This document shows positions 15,911 to 23,844 of a stretch of 34,742 nucleotides of DNA, in pieces. Under the pieces are notes generated by a model that was given only the letters and a program-made list of their open reading frames with translations, ran no database searches and was not told the DNA's origin. The DNA is from Anaerolineae bacterium (GTDB taxonomy: Bacteria; Chloroflexota; Anaerolineae; Promineifilales; Promineifilaceae): NCBI GenBank assembly GCA_019637635.1, contig JAHBVI010000067.1:1-34742 (forward strand), read 5' to 3'. The first letter of the stretch is position 1; every line of letters starts with the position of its first letter. Position numbers and translations under genes: made by a program.

Positions 15911-16918
15911 TTAACCGACGCCCAGGGCTGTTGCCAGCAGCGCCAACATGCCCAGGGCAAAGTTGTAACCGGCATGAACAAAAATCGCCAGGGTGGTATT
16001 GTGCCGCTGCCGCAGGATACCCAACACCACCCCGATGATGAGCAGCGCCGCTGTGGCCGGCGTCAGCAGGCCATATTGAATATGAACCAGGGCAAAGAGT
16101 ACGGCCGTGACCCACACCCCTAACACCGGCTGCAAGGCCCCCCGGAACAAAATCTCCTCGCTCACGCCGGTTGCCAGCGCCAATATCAGCCACGCCCACA
16201 CGGAATCCAGCCCCGCCTGCAACTGCAAATTGAGACTCTGGATTTGTTCAGACTCATCCGGGTTTAGCCAAAACCAGGCAGCGCCGGCCAACCACTGCAC
16301 CAACACCAAAATCACAATCCAAAACAGGCCAGTCAACACCTGTGACCCGGTCAACCTTTCCAGACCCAACCGGGCCATCGTCTGTTGTGGCGAACGACGA
16401 ACGAACAGCCCCACGCCGACCACAGCTACCAGGAGAAAGAACAACGCCTGCCACACCAGGCTGCCAATTTCAATAGCGCCAATGGCCTCGACAATTTCGG
16501 CCACGCTGCTTTGGGTAAGCTGAATGATAGAGGCGGCGACCAGCCAACCGGCGCACGCCAGCGCCAGCGTATGCACGGCCGAAGCGGGATCAAGCGGCAG
16601 AAAACGGGCAAAAAACACACGGGTGGAACGCAAGCTGATAATGATTTGCCACACGGCCGTGACCTGCAACGCCACGCCCAACGCCACCGCATTCGTCACA
16701 AAGGGGAACAACAGTTCGCTATTGGGGGCGCGTAAAGTGGCAACCTGTTCATCCCCTGCCAGCACAAAAAAGATGCCCACCAGCAGCACCGGGATACCAA
16801 TAAGCAGCAACCCCACGTCAAACAATTGGCGCAACCGCTCATCCCCCAACCGCACAATCACATTTGCCAGCACAATAAAAAACAGAACGATTAGCAGATT
16901 AACAATGACATCAGCCAT
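15911..16918 (-). CDS. CPBP-family intramembrane metalloprotease (CAAX protease-like)
   Basis: A 335-residue polytopic membrane protein whose C-terminal third carries the CPBP/Abi motifs: SEEILFRG (EExxxR), LVHIQYG (FxxxH-like) and FVHAGYNF (HxxxN). Related bacterial proteins act in membrane proteolysis, bacteriocin self-immunity or prenyl-protein processing; the target here is unknown. Seven or more additional hydrophobic helices precede the catalytic domain. The frame extends to 17008, but ATG 16918 (MADVIVNLLIVLFFIV) starts right at the first membrane helix and is preferred. Confidence 0.87.
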   Translation of the reverse strand: MADVIVNLLIVLFFIVLANVIVRLGDERLRQLFDVGLLLIGIPVLLVGIFFVLAGDEQVATLRAPNSELLFPFVTNAVALGVALQVTAVWQIIISLRSTRVFFARFLPLDPASAVHTLALACAGWLVAASIIQLTQSSVAEIVEAIGAIEIGSLVWQALFFLLVAVVGVGLFVRRSPQQTMARLGLERLTGSQVLTGLFWIVILVLVQWLAGAAWFWLNPDESEQIQSLNLQLQAGLDSVWAWLILALATGVSEEILFRGALQPVLGVWVTAVLFALVHIQYGLLTPATAALLIIGVVLGILRQRHNTTLAIFVHAGYNFALGMLALLATALGVG

Positions 16919-17174
16919 GTAAACAACCCCATGAATAATTGAGCTTATAACAAACCATTGGCCAAGTATATGCCAATCCTCCACCTGCGCCATCTGCGCC
17001 CGGCACAAAGCGTGAGGTTTCTCCGGTCACATGACATCTCGTTTCAGCCATTGTTTATGCAGAAACAGGTTGCCCTGGTGCAGTTATGTTACAATTTTCA
17101 TCTCGTTCTTCATTCAATCATGCAAAAGGAATGCTTTTACGGCCGTAACCATTCCGCTGAATCAAGGAAAACAA

Positions 17175-17813
17175 ATGGAGAGAGAAAGACGACACCTGTT
17201 AGACATTGACATAATAATTTTGACCGGCTGCTTGCTATTTGTAATCATTCCGTTGCTGCTCTTTATATCATTAGCCATCCAGGGAACACCCTATTTTCGG
17301 TGCCTGGTTGTACCCCTTGAAAGCAGCCGGTCTCTCAACCCTTTTTTCAATATCTGGCCTGTTTCAATCATCTGCGGGGCCATCTTAGCCCCACTTATGA
17401 CCTATGATAACTGGCGCCAAGAACCTGGCCTGAAGAAGGCGACCCAAACCTTTTTGCAAGGGTTTGTTGGTGGCTGGCTGCTAGGATTTATTGCCTTTAG
17501 CGCCCTGCTGCCTGTGGGTGCGTGGGTCAATGCCCGCTTCGATAACAGCCCAACCACCATTCACCAGGCGGTGGTGATAGACAAAATGGTGCGCTCAGAA
17601 AAGTTTGCCAGATATACCTATCTGGTATTGGCAGATTGGCCTCCTCCTGCGGAGGAACGGGTGCGGGTCTGCACCACCAATCCTCACGCAGGCTTCGCCT
17701 TAAAGCCAGAGGCAGAAGTGGGAACACTGGTTCAAGTAGCCGTGCGCGCCGGTTTTTTGGGCATGGCATGGGTGGAAGGGATAGAGTCTATTTCTGACGT
17801 CGGCAGTCAATGA
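17175..17813 (+). CDS. Membrane protein of unknown function upstream of the MazF-type toxin
   Basis: A 212-residue protein with three hydrophobic segments (DIIILTGCLLFVIIPLLLFI; IWPVSIICGAILAPLMT; FLQGFVGGWLLGFIAFSALL) and a soluble C-terminal half of beta-rich appearance (YTYLVLADW ... VRVCTTN). I recognise no family. AAGGA (17164-17168) lies six bases before ATG 17175; the longer frame to 17031 is therefore not used. The MazF/PemK gene begins 18 bp downstream, so the two are probably co-transcribed, but the protein does not look like a DNA-binding antitoxin. Confidence 0.6.
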   Translation: MERERRHLLDIDIIILTGCLLFVIIPLLLFISLAIQGTPYFRCLVVPLESSRSLNPFFNIWPVSIICGAILAPLMTYDNWRQEPGLKKATQTFLQGFVGGWLLGFIAFSALLPVGAWVNARFDNSPTTIHQAVVIDKMVRSEKFARYTYLVLADWPPPAEERVRVCTTNPHAGFALKPEAEVGTLVQVAVRAGFLGMAWVEGIESISDVGSQ

Positions 17814-17831
17814 GGAAACGGCCGTACCCTT

Positions 17832-18203
17832 ATGACGCTAACCAGAGTAATCAATCAAGGTGATATTTTTTGGATTCGGCCAGAAAATGTGCCTGAGGCC
17901 GAACCGGGTGATTTTCCCCATCCCTACGTCGTCATCCAGGACGACGTTTTTAACCACAGTCGCATCCACACCACCATTGTCTGTGCCCTGACCACCAACC
18001 TGAAACAGGCACACGCGCCGGGTAATGTCTTGCTTGAGGCCGGCGAAGCCAACCTGCCCCGGCAAAGCGTCGTCGTTGTTTCCAAAGTTTCTACCGTCCC
18101 CAAAGCACAACTGGGGGAATACATCGGCTCCCTCAACGCGCAGCGAATCGCGCAAGTGTTAGCCGGTATGCGATTTCTGCAATCTTCATTTTTCGCTGAG
18201 TGA
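17832..18203 (+). CDS. MazF/PemK-type endoribonuclease toxin, without visible antitoxin
   Basis: A 123-residue protein of the PemK/MazF family. The fold signatures are INQGDIFWI at the start, HPYVVIQDDVFN, HTTIVCALTTN, PGNVLLEAGEANLPRQSVVVVSK and the C-terminal LGEYIGSLNAQRIAQVLAGMRFL. Family members are sequence-specific mRNA interferases inhibited by a small antitoxin usually encoded just upstream. Here the upstream neighbour is a 212-residue membrane protein and the 196-bp downstream gap contains no convincing small gene, so the toxin looks orphaned. An ACGGCCGT octamer lies between the neighbour's stop and this start. Confidence 0.87.
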   Translation: MTLTRVINQGDIFWIRPENVPEAEPGDFPHPYVVIQDDVFNHSRIHTTIVCALTTNLKQAHAPGNVLLEAGEANLPRQSVVVVSKVSTVPKAQLGEYIGSLNAQRIAQVLAGMRFLQSSFFAE

Positions 18204-18210
18204 ACCCGCC

Positions 18211-18280
18211 CTCACGGCCGTAAACCAACAGGCGCCTGGGTGGACGGCCGTAGCCCCTTCACAGCCCTGGCAAACAACAG
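18211..18280 (+). repeat. Direct repeat copy 1 flanking the HEPN/MNT module
   Basis: A 70-bp element that recurs at 19119-19188 with 65 of 70 identical bases (hand alignment), 908 bp apart. It holds two ACGGCCGT octamers exactly 30 bp apart. It lies between the mazF stop and the HEPN promoter. Confidence 0.88.
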
Positions 18281-18386
18281 ACAACCTACAACAAACTTGC
18301 AATGATGGAAGGGACACCAGTGAGCAAATAACGATGATTCCTTATTACAGTGGGTAAGAACCGGCCAACCACGCCTGTCATTCTGC

Positions 18387-18392
18387 TATAAT
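18387..18392 (+). promoter_or_regulatory. -10 element of the HEPN/MNT operon
   Basis: A perfect TATAAT seven bases before ATG 18400, with no good -35. The spacing points to a leaderless mRNA beginning at that ATG. Confidence 0.5.
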
Positions 18393-18451
18393 TGGCCGCA
18401 TGAACATTCAGTGAGCATGTCAATTACTGGCTTGACTCAGCCCAAAATGAT

Positions 18452-18802
18452 TTGGGGGCCGCCGAGCAGCTTTTTTTGTCCGCAAGATATGATTGGTGTT
18501 TGTTTATCGGCCATTTGGTGCTAGAGAAAACGCTCAAGGCGTATTTTGTCTACAAAAATGACAACAAGATACCGCCCAAAACACACAACCTACTTAAACT
18601 GGCGGAGATGTCTGGGCTACCCCTCACACAAGACCAAAAGCTCTTTTTGGATGAAGTGAATGATTTCAATCTGGAAGTGAGATACCCTCAATACCGCAGC
18701 GAGTTTTATAAACTTTGCACCAGGGAATTTGCAGAGGGTTATTTCACCAAAATCAAGGAGTTTGCCACATGGCTGACGTCCCACATCACGTTCGACAAAT
18801 AA
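18452..18802 (+). CDS. HEPN-domain protein (toxin-type partner), 5' end apparently frameshifted
   Basis: The 116-residue frame from the TTG at 18452 contains a HEPN domain: GHLVLEKTLKAYFVYK, PPKTHNLLKLAEMSGL and EVRYPQYRSEFY. The homologous N-terminus continues upstream in this frame to 18404 (SEHVNYWLDSAQNDLG), with no start codon in frame. An ATG at 18400, right after a TATAAT, reads MNIQ and then stops at 18412-18414; deleting one base near 18409 would join it as MNISEHVNYW. So either the gene carries a one-base insertion or an unusual start or frameshift is used. HEPN proteins paired with MNT proteins are RNase toxins or ribosome-linked factors. The C-terminus overlaps the MNT gene by 34 bp. 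Confidence 0.82.
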   Translation: MGAAEQLFLSARYDWCLFIGHLVLEKTLKAYFVYKNDNKIPPKTHNLLKLAEMSGLPLTQDQKLFLDEVNDFNLEVRYPQYRSEFYKLCTREFAEGYFTKIKEFATWLTSHITFDK

Positions 18803-19086
18803 TTGCTCAATACCTGACAGCATTGAAAGAACATGGCTTTCAGATTCAAGATGCCATCTTGTTTGGTAGTTATGCCAGCGGTCAGGCAAATCAATGGAGT
18901 GACATTGATTTGGCATTGGTTTCTGAGGAATTTGAAGGCGTCCGTTTTACAGACAAAAACAAGATTCGCAAAATTACCATTTCAGTCAGCACAGATTTAG
19001 AGGTCTTGCCCTTCAATCCAAAGGATTTCACGCCGGGTAATCCATTGGTCAAAGAGATATTGGACACCGGCATACGAGTTGTTTAG
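18769..19086 (+). CDS. MNT-type minimal nucleotidyltransferase (antitoxin-type partner)
   Basis: A 105-residue protein with the nucleotidyltransferase signature ILFGSYASGQANQWSDIDLA (GSxxxG, then SDID), the third acidic position being DLEVLPF. In HEPN/MNT pairs the MNT protein neutralises the HEPN partner, in characterised cases by adding AMP groups. AAGGAG (18755-18760) eight bases before ATG 18769 fixes the start inside the 3' end of the HEPN gene, so translation is probably coupled. The longer frame from 18715 is rejected. Both genes are more AT-rich than the flanking DNA. Confidence 0.88.
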   Translation: MADVPHHVRQIIAQYLTALKEHGFQIQDAILFGSYASGQANQWSDIDLALVSEEFEGVRFTDKNKIRKITISVSTDLEVLPFNPKDFTPGNPLVKEILDTGIRVV

Positions 19087-19118
19087 TCTGACGTCACGGC
19101 CGTACCCCCACCCACTCT

Positions 19119-19188
19119 CTCACGGCCGTAAACCAACACACGCCTGGGTGGACGGCCGTAACCCCTTCACAACACTGGCAAACAACAG
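19119..19188 (+). repeat. Direct repeat copy 2 flanking the HEPN/MNT module
   Basis: The second copy of the 70-bp element (see 18211-18280), again with two ACGGCCGT octamers 30 bp apart. A third octamer lies at 19096-19103. It occupies the gap between the MNT stop and the next gene's likely start. Confidence 0.88.
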
Positions 19189-19213
19189 GCTGATTGCGGT
19201 AAACTCCCTCTCT

Positions 19214-19756
19214 ATGGGCGAAAGAGATTGGTTACGACTTCCTGTTGTTTCAGCGGGTGCTGAACATCTAGTTATGGGGTATCTCATGCGGCGAAATATT
19301 CTCACCTATAAAGCACCACCAAACAATGAAGGATACGATCTGATTTGTATTCATCCTGACCCACACCATGTATTAAAAGCTGGAGAAGTTGCCCAAGTCA
19401 GAGTTCAGGTAAAAAGCCGAGATGCCACCGATTGTGATAGAGGGTTTCCTGTTAAAGAGAAATCCTTTGGTGCCTTTGATTTTCTAATCGTTGTTTTTCT
19501 GAATATAGGCAAGTTTTATGGAAATAATGATGGCTCCACAGGTTCACAAGATATAGAGTTTTTTACTTTACCAAATGAGTTTATTCGCGAGCATCATGAC
19601 GCAACTTCATCATGGCAAAAAGTTAGGCTAAGAAATCTATCAAGTGAAATCGAAGTATTTGCAGGCGATAAAGGTTTTGAGCAAATTGCCAAAGCATTGG
19701 GAATCGCCAAACCATTGAAGAATAAAACCAGAAATTTAGCAAGGGACAAAGAGTAA
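19214..19756 (+). CDS. PD-(D/E)XK nuclease-like protein
   Basis: A 180-residue protein from ATG 19214 (MGERDWLRLPVVSAGAEHLV). The layout AEHLVMGYLMRRNI, NNEGYDLICI and VRVQVKSRD matches a PD-(D/E)XK restriction-endonuclease fold: an N-terminal Glu, the motif Asp, and the QVKS strand with its Lys. It may be a host-defence or repair nuclease. The frame is open back to a TTG at 19079, but that extension is translated from the 70-bp repeat and is unlikely to be protein-coding. The gene is AT-rich, as are HEPN and MNT, which suggests transfer. A small inverted repeat (CCAGCC/GGCTGG at 19761-19774) follows it. Confidence 0.65.
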   Translation: MGERDWLRLPVVSAGAEHLVMGYLMRRNILTYKAPPNNEGYDLICIHPDPHHVLKAGEVAQVRVQVKSRDATDCDRGFPVKEKSFGAFDFLIVVFLNIGKFYGNNDGSTGSQDIEFFTLPNEFIREHHDATSSWQKVRLRNLSSEIEVFAGDKGFEQIAKALGIAKPLKNKTRNLARDKE

Positions 19757-19862
19757 TCCTCCAGCCCTGGCTGGGACCGGTCTTCGAGACCATGCCACAC
19801 GTGTACTCTACGTGAACACGGGAACAACACGGCCGTACCCCCTCCCCCCATTGATTTGCCCA

Positions 19863-19891
19863 TTAACCATTCCCCCTTCCCCTGTTATAAT
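19863..19891 (+). promoter_or_regulatory. Predicted promoter of the S9 peptidase - kinase operon
   Basis: TTAACC (19863-19868), a 17-bp spacer and a perfect TATAAT (19886-19891), ending 32 bases before the start codon. Confidence 0.6.
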
Positions 19892-19923
19892 CTCCGCAAA
19901 CCAACCACTGAAGGAGATTGATC

Positions 19924-21933
19924 TTGCCCGCGCCAAACCTGATTACTGCTGAAGACCTGTACCAGTTTGAACTGATCACCGACGCCCGCATTGCGCCCAA
20001 CGGCCGTGCCACCATCTGCACCATCCAACGCATAGACCGCAAAACCGAAAAGAAACACAGCAACCTCTGGCTGGCCGACACCCAAACCGGCCACCTGCGC
20101 CAGTTCACCTTTGGCGATTGGTCAGACAGTTCGCCACGCTGGTCGCCCGACGGCCGTACCATCGCCTTCCTCTCCAACCGCGCCGACGAAAAACAGCCCC
20201 AACTCTACCTCATCCCCCTGGACGGTGGCGAAGCCCGCGCCCTCACCAGCCTCAAAGATATGACCATCGGCAGCCTGGAATGGTCACCCGACGGCAAACA
20301 ATTCCTTTGCGCCATCCGCCAGAAAGACAAAGAAGCCATCGAGCGCGAAAAAGACGAGCAGAAGAAAAAGCTGGGCATCGTCGCCCGGCACATCACCACC
20401 ACCCGCTACAAAGGGGACGGCCGTGGCTACCTGCCCACCGAAAAATGGCATCTCTGGCTGGTGAATGCCCGCACCGGCAAGACCAAACAATTGACCAACG
20501 GCCGTAACGACGAATTTGAAGCTGCCTGGTCGCCCGACGGTCAATGGGTGGCCTATGCCAGCAACATCCAGCCCCACCCTGACCTGACGCCGGAAATGGA
20601 TGACCTCTTCATCATCCCCGCCAACGGCGGCCAATCGCGCCAACTGGAAACGCCGCCCGGGTACAAATTTGCGCTGTCGTGGTCGCCAGACGGCCGTTGG
20701 CTGGCCTACCTGGGTTCCGACAAACCGGGGGAATGGTGGCGCAATACTGGTGTGTGGCTGACGGCCGTAGACGGCAGCGCCCCACCCCGCAACCTCACCG
20801 CCGCCGCCGATCTGAACACATTCGGCGGCAGCGGCAGCGATACCGGCGGCGGGCAGATGAACCCGCCCACCTGGTCAGCCGATTCGCAAAAAATTTATTT
20901 CCAGGCCGAACACAAGGCCGACATCTGCCTCATGTCGGTGACGCTGGACAGCGAACCGGTCGTCGAACGGGTTATCCCTGCCAACGGCCTGGTGGGGCTG
21001 TTCACCTTCGACGCCGCCCAACAAAAACTGGCCTACACCCTGGCAACCCCACAACACCCGGCGCACCTCTTTGTCCGCAACCAGGCCAGCGGCAAAGAAA
21101 AACAGTTGACCCGCTTCAACGGCTGGCTCAAGCGCAAAAGCCTGGGGCAGTTAGAAGAAGTGTGGTTCACCGCCCGCGACGGCTACCCGCTGCACGGCTG
21201 GATACTGACCCCACCTGATTTCGACCCGAACCGACAATATCCCTCCATCCTGGAAATTCACGGCGGGCCGCAAACCCAGTACGACCGGGGTTTCATGCAC
21301 GAATTTTATTACCTGGCAGCCAATGGCTACGTGGTCTATTGGAGCAATCCGCGCGGCGGGCAGGGCTACGGCGAAGCCCACTGCGGCGCCATCTGGAACA
21401 ATTGGGGCAGCGTAGATTTGACGGACGTGCTGGATTGGGCGGCGTTTGTGCGCCAACGGCCGTACATTGATCCCCAACGCCTGGGCGTTACCGGCGGCAG
21501 CTACGGCGGCTACATGACCAACATGATCATTGGCCGCGAACCGGATTTATTCCAGGCCGCCGTTACCCAACGCTGCGTCAGCAACCTGATCAGCATGTGG
21601 GGCAGCAGCGATGGCAACTGGCAGTTCCAGCAAACCATCGGCGAAAACAAACCACCTTATGCCAACCTGGAAAAGTATTGGGACCAATCGCCCATGAAAT
21701 ACATCGGCAATGCCAAAACGCCCACCCTGGTCATCCACAGCGAGCAAGATTTACGCGCCGACCAGGAGCAGGGGGAGCAAGTTTTTGTGGCCCTGCGGCA
21801 CAAAGGGGTAGACACCGAATTTGTTTTATTCCCAGATGAGCCACACGGATTATCGCGCGACGGCCGTACCGACCGCCGCGTCGCCCGCCTGCAACACATC
21901 TTGCGCTGGTTTGATACTTACCTCAAAACATGA
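19924..21933 (+). CDS. S9-family prolyl oligopeptidase-like peptidase
   Basis: A 669-residue serine peptidase. The N-terminal half is a beta-propeller with repeated PD40/WD-like strands (WSPDGRTIAF, WSPDGKQFLC, WSPDGQWVAY, WSPDGRWLAY). The C-terminal alpha/beta hydrolase has the nucleophile elbow GGSYGGYM, the acid in HSEQDLRAD and the His in PDEPHGLS. This is the acylaminoacyl-peptidase / dipeptidyl-peptidase branch. No signal peptide is visible, so it probably cuts peptides in the cytoplasm. AAGGAG (19911-19916) is seven bases before TTG 19924, preferred to the TTG at 19918. The stop overlaps the next gene's ATG by four bases. Several SPDGR strands are encoded by ACGGCCGT octamers. Confidence 0.9.
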   Translation: MPAPNLITAEDLYQFELITDARIAPNGRATICTIQRIDRKTEKKHSNLWLADTQTGHLRQFTFGDWSDSSPRWSPDGRTIAFLSNRADEKQPQLYLIPLDGGEARALTSLKDMTIGSLEWSPDGKQFLCAIRQKDKEAIEREKDEQKKKLGIVARHITTTRYKGDGRGYLPTEKWHLWLVNARTGKTKQLTNGRNDEFEAAWSPDGQWVAYASNIQPHPDLTPEMDDLFIIPANGGQSRQLETPPGYKFALSWSPDGRWLAYLGSDKPGEWWRNTGVWLTAVDGSAPPRNLTAAADLNTFGGSGSDTGGGQMNPPTWSADSQKIYFQAEHKADICLMSVTLDSEPVVERVIPANGLVGLFTFDAAQQKLAYTLATPQHPAHLFVRNQASGKEKQLTRFNGWLKRKSLGQLEEVWFTARDGYPLHGWILTPPDFDPNRQYPSILEIHGGPQTQYDRGFMHEFYYLAANGYVVYWSNPRGGQGYGEAHCGAIWNNWGSVDLTDVLDWAAFVRQRPYIDPQRLGVTGGSYGGYMTNMIIGREPDLFQAAVTQRCVSNLISMWGSSDGNWQFQQTIGENKPPYANLEKYWDQSPMKYIGNAKTPTLVIHSEQDLRADQEQGEQVFVALRHKGVDTEFVLFPDEPHGLSRDGRTDRRVARLQHILRWFDTYLKT

Positions 21934-23744
21934 CGCCAGACGCCCCAGACCCGTACCTCGGCCCGCCGCCCACCCTGGACGGCCGTTACCGTCTGGTGCG
22001 GCAAATTGGCAAAGGTGGCATGAGTCTGGTTTACCGGGCCGAAGATGAACTGTTGGGGCGGGAAGTAGCCATCAAATTCCTCTCGCCATCCCGAATTGCC
22101 GACAGCCAACGTTTTCTGCGCGAGGCGCGAGTGGTGGCCCAGCTGAGCCACCCGCACATCGTCACCCTGTACGATGCCGGGCAGGAAGCCGGCTGGTACT
22201 ACCTCATCCTGGAACACATCGCCGGGCAAAATCTGTATGAATACCTGGCCGAGCAACCGCAGGCGCTCTCCACCGCCGCCGCCCTCGCCCTCATCCGCCC
22301 ACTTTTTGCCGCCCTGGCCTATGCCCACGAACGCGGCGTCATTCACCGGGACGTGAAGCCGGAAAACATGATGATCATGCCTGACGGCCGTGTCAAAGTG
22401 ACCGATTTTGGCCTGGCGCTGGCCGATACGGAAATACGCCTGACGGCCGACAACGCCCTGTCCGGCACCCCTCTCTACCTGGCCCCGGAATGTCTTCAAG
22501 GGCAGCCGGCCAGCCCCCGCAGCGACCTGTACGCCGCCGGTGTTGTCCTGTACGAACTGCTGGCCGGGCAGCCGCCCTATCAGGCAGCCACCATCTCCAG
22601 CATGTTCATTGAGATTTTGCACACCACGCCCAACCCTCCCAGCCAGCACAACCCCGCCATCCCGGCGGCAGTAGACGCCATCATCCTGCGCCTGCTGGCG
22701 AAAGAGCCTGACCAGCGTTATCCATCAGCGCAAGCAGTGTTAGACGCGCTGTCCGGCCTGACAATTGTTGAAAACATCCCCGCCACCCCACGCCAGCCAA
22801 TGAGCAATGACCAGCCGCCGCTGGTTGATACCCTGGTAGAGCGTCTGGCGCGCACGTCCACCGCCATCACCCCGGCACAAAAAGCGGGCATGGCCCCCGC
22901 CCTCTTTTCCTACGCCGCCGCCGAAGACACGGCCGTTGCCCTGGAAACGGAACGGCAGCGGCTGGCCGGGCTGCTGCAAGACCAGGTCATTGAGCCGCTC
23001 AATTTGCTGCTGGCCCAGGCAGGCATGTATGAACAGGTGATGGCCGTCAATACGCCGGGGCGCACGGCCGTTTCCGTCCTGGCCACCCTGGCCCGCCAGC
23101 TTTTACAGCAGGTACGCGACCTGGAAACAAACCTGCGCCCCACCATTTTGGAATCGCTGGGGCTGGAACCGGCCCTGGAAGCCCAGGCCAACCAGGTGAT
23201 GCGGGCGCGCGGCGTGCAAATCACCCTGGAACTGCCCCGCCTGGTCGAACGACTGCCCGCTTCCTTAGAACTGGCCCTCTTCCGCGCCACCCAAGAGATG
23301 ATCGCAGCCGCCCTTGACAACGGCCATGCCACGCACATCACCATTTACCTGCGCCGCCAGCCGGATGAACTGCTCTACACCCTGGCCGACAACGGGCCGG
23401 TGGATACACCCCGGCTGACGCCGGCCAGCCAGCAGCGCGTAACCAACATGGGCGGCCAGATAAGCAACGGGGTGCGGCACGGCCGTTACGAAGTGACCAT
23501 CCGTTTTACCCTGACGCCGCCGCTACTGCTGACGGCCCGCGAAATGGAGGTCATCGTCTGCCTGGCCGAGGGCATGACCAACAAGGAAATTGCCCACGCC
23601 CTGCACATCAAGCCGCGCACGGTCAACTTCCACCTGGATAATATCTACCTGAAATTGGGCGTCAGCACGCGCACGGAAGCGGCGGTTATTGCCCTGCGGC
23701 AGGGGTGGGTGCGCGGCAGCGGCGCGGCAACCCTGGTTAATTAA
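21930..23744 (+). CDS. Ser/Thr kinase - degenerate histidine kinase - LuxR-type DNA-binding fusion
   Basis: A 604-residue protein with three modules. Residues 18-275 form a Hanks-type kinase with IGKGGMSLVYRAED, VAIK49, H139RDVKPEN, DFG (159-161) and GTPLYLAPE. Residues about 335-530 look like a NarL-type histidine kinase core (LRPTILESLGLEPAL is the family's X region), but the phosphoacceptor His is Gln350 (ERQRLAGLLQDQV), the N-box Asn is replaced (EMIAAALDNGHA), and only DNG of the DNGxG box remains. Residues 533-595 form a LuxR/NarL helix-turn-helix (LTAREMEVIVCLAEGMTNKE; TVNFHLDNIYLKLGV). So a kinase may sit on its own transcription factor. The ATG overlaps the S9 peptidase stop (ATGA), suggesting coupled synthesis. 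Confidence 0.92.
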   Translation: MTPDAPDPYLGPPPTLDGRYRLVRQIGKGGMSLVYRAEDELLGREVAIKFLSPSRIADSQRFLREARVVAQLSHPHIVTLYDAGQEAGWYYLILEHIAGQNLYEYLAEQPQALSTAAALALIRPLFAALAYAHERGVIHRDVKPENMMIMPDGRVKVTDFGLALADTEIRLTADNALSGTPLYLAPECLQGQPASPRSDLYAAGVVLYELLAGQPPYQAATISSMFIEILHTTPNPPSQHNPAIPAAVDAIILRLLAKEPDQRYPSAQAVLDALSGLTIVENIPATPRQPMSNDQPPLVDTLVERLARTSTAITPAQKAGMAPALFSYAAAEDTAVALETERQRLAGLLQDQVIEPLNLLLAQAGMYEQVMAVNTPGRTAVSVLATLARQLLQQVRDLETNLRPTILESLGLEPALEAQANQVMRARGVQITLELPRLVERLPASLELALFRATQEMIAAALDNGHATHITIYLRRQPDELLYTLADNGPVDTPRLTPASQQRVTNMGGQISNGVRHGRYEVTIRFTLTPPLLLTAREMEVIVCLAEGMTNKEIAHALHIKPRTVNFHLDNIYLKLGVSTRTEAAVIALRQGWVRGSGAATLVN

Positions 23745-23844
23745 ACAGGGTACGGGCTGGTGAAACGGCCGTTCCGCCCACCCGCCGCCGTATGCTACAA
23801 AACAAGCATCTAATCACTATCAGTAGATCAAAAAGGAGATGCAC

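Noticed and set aside
17067..17095. Promoter with TACAAT at 17090 before the membrane protein gene
   Set aside because: TTGCCC is only 14 bp upstream and the 17-bp position holds no -35-like hexamer, so support is weak.
18211..19188. Insertion sequence or transposon bounded by the 70-bp repeats
   Set aside because: No transposase, no inverted termini and no target duplication can be seen; direct repeats alone do not show transposition.
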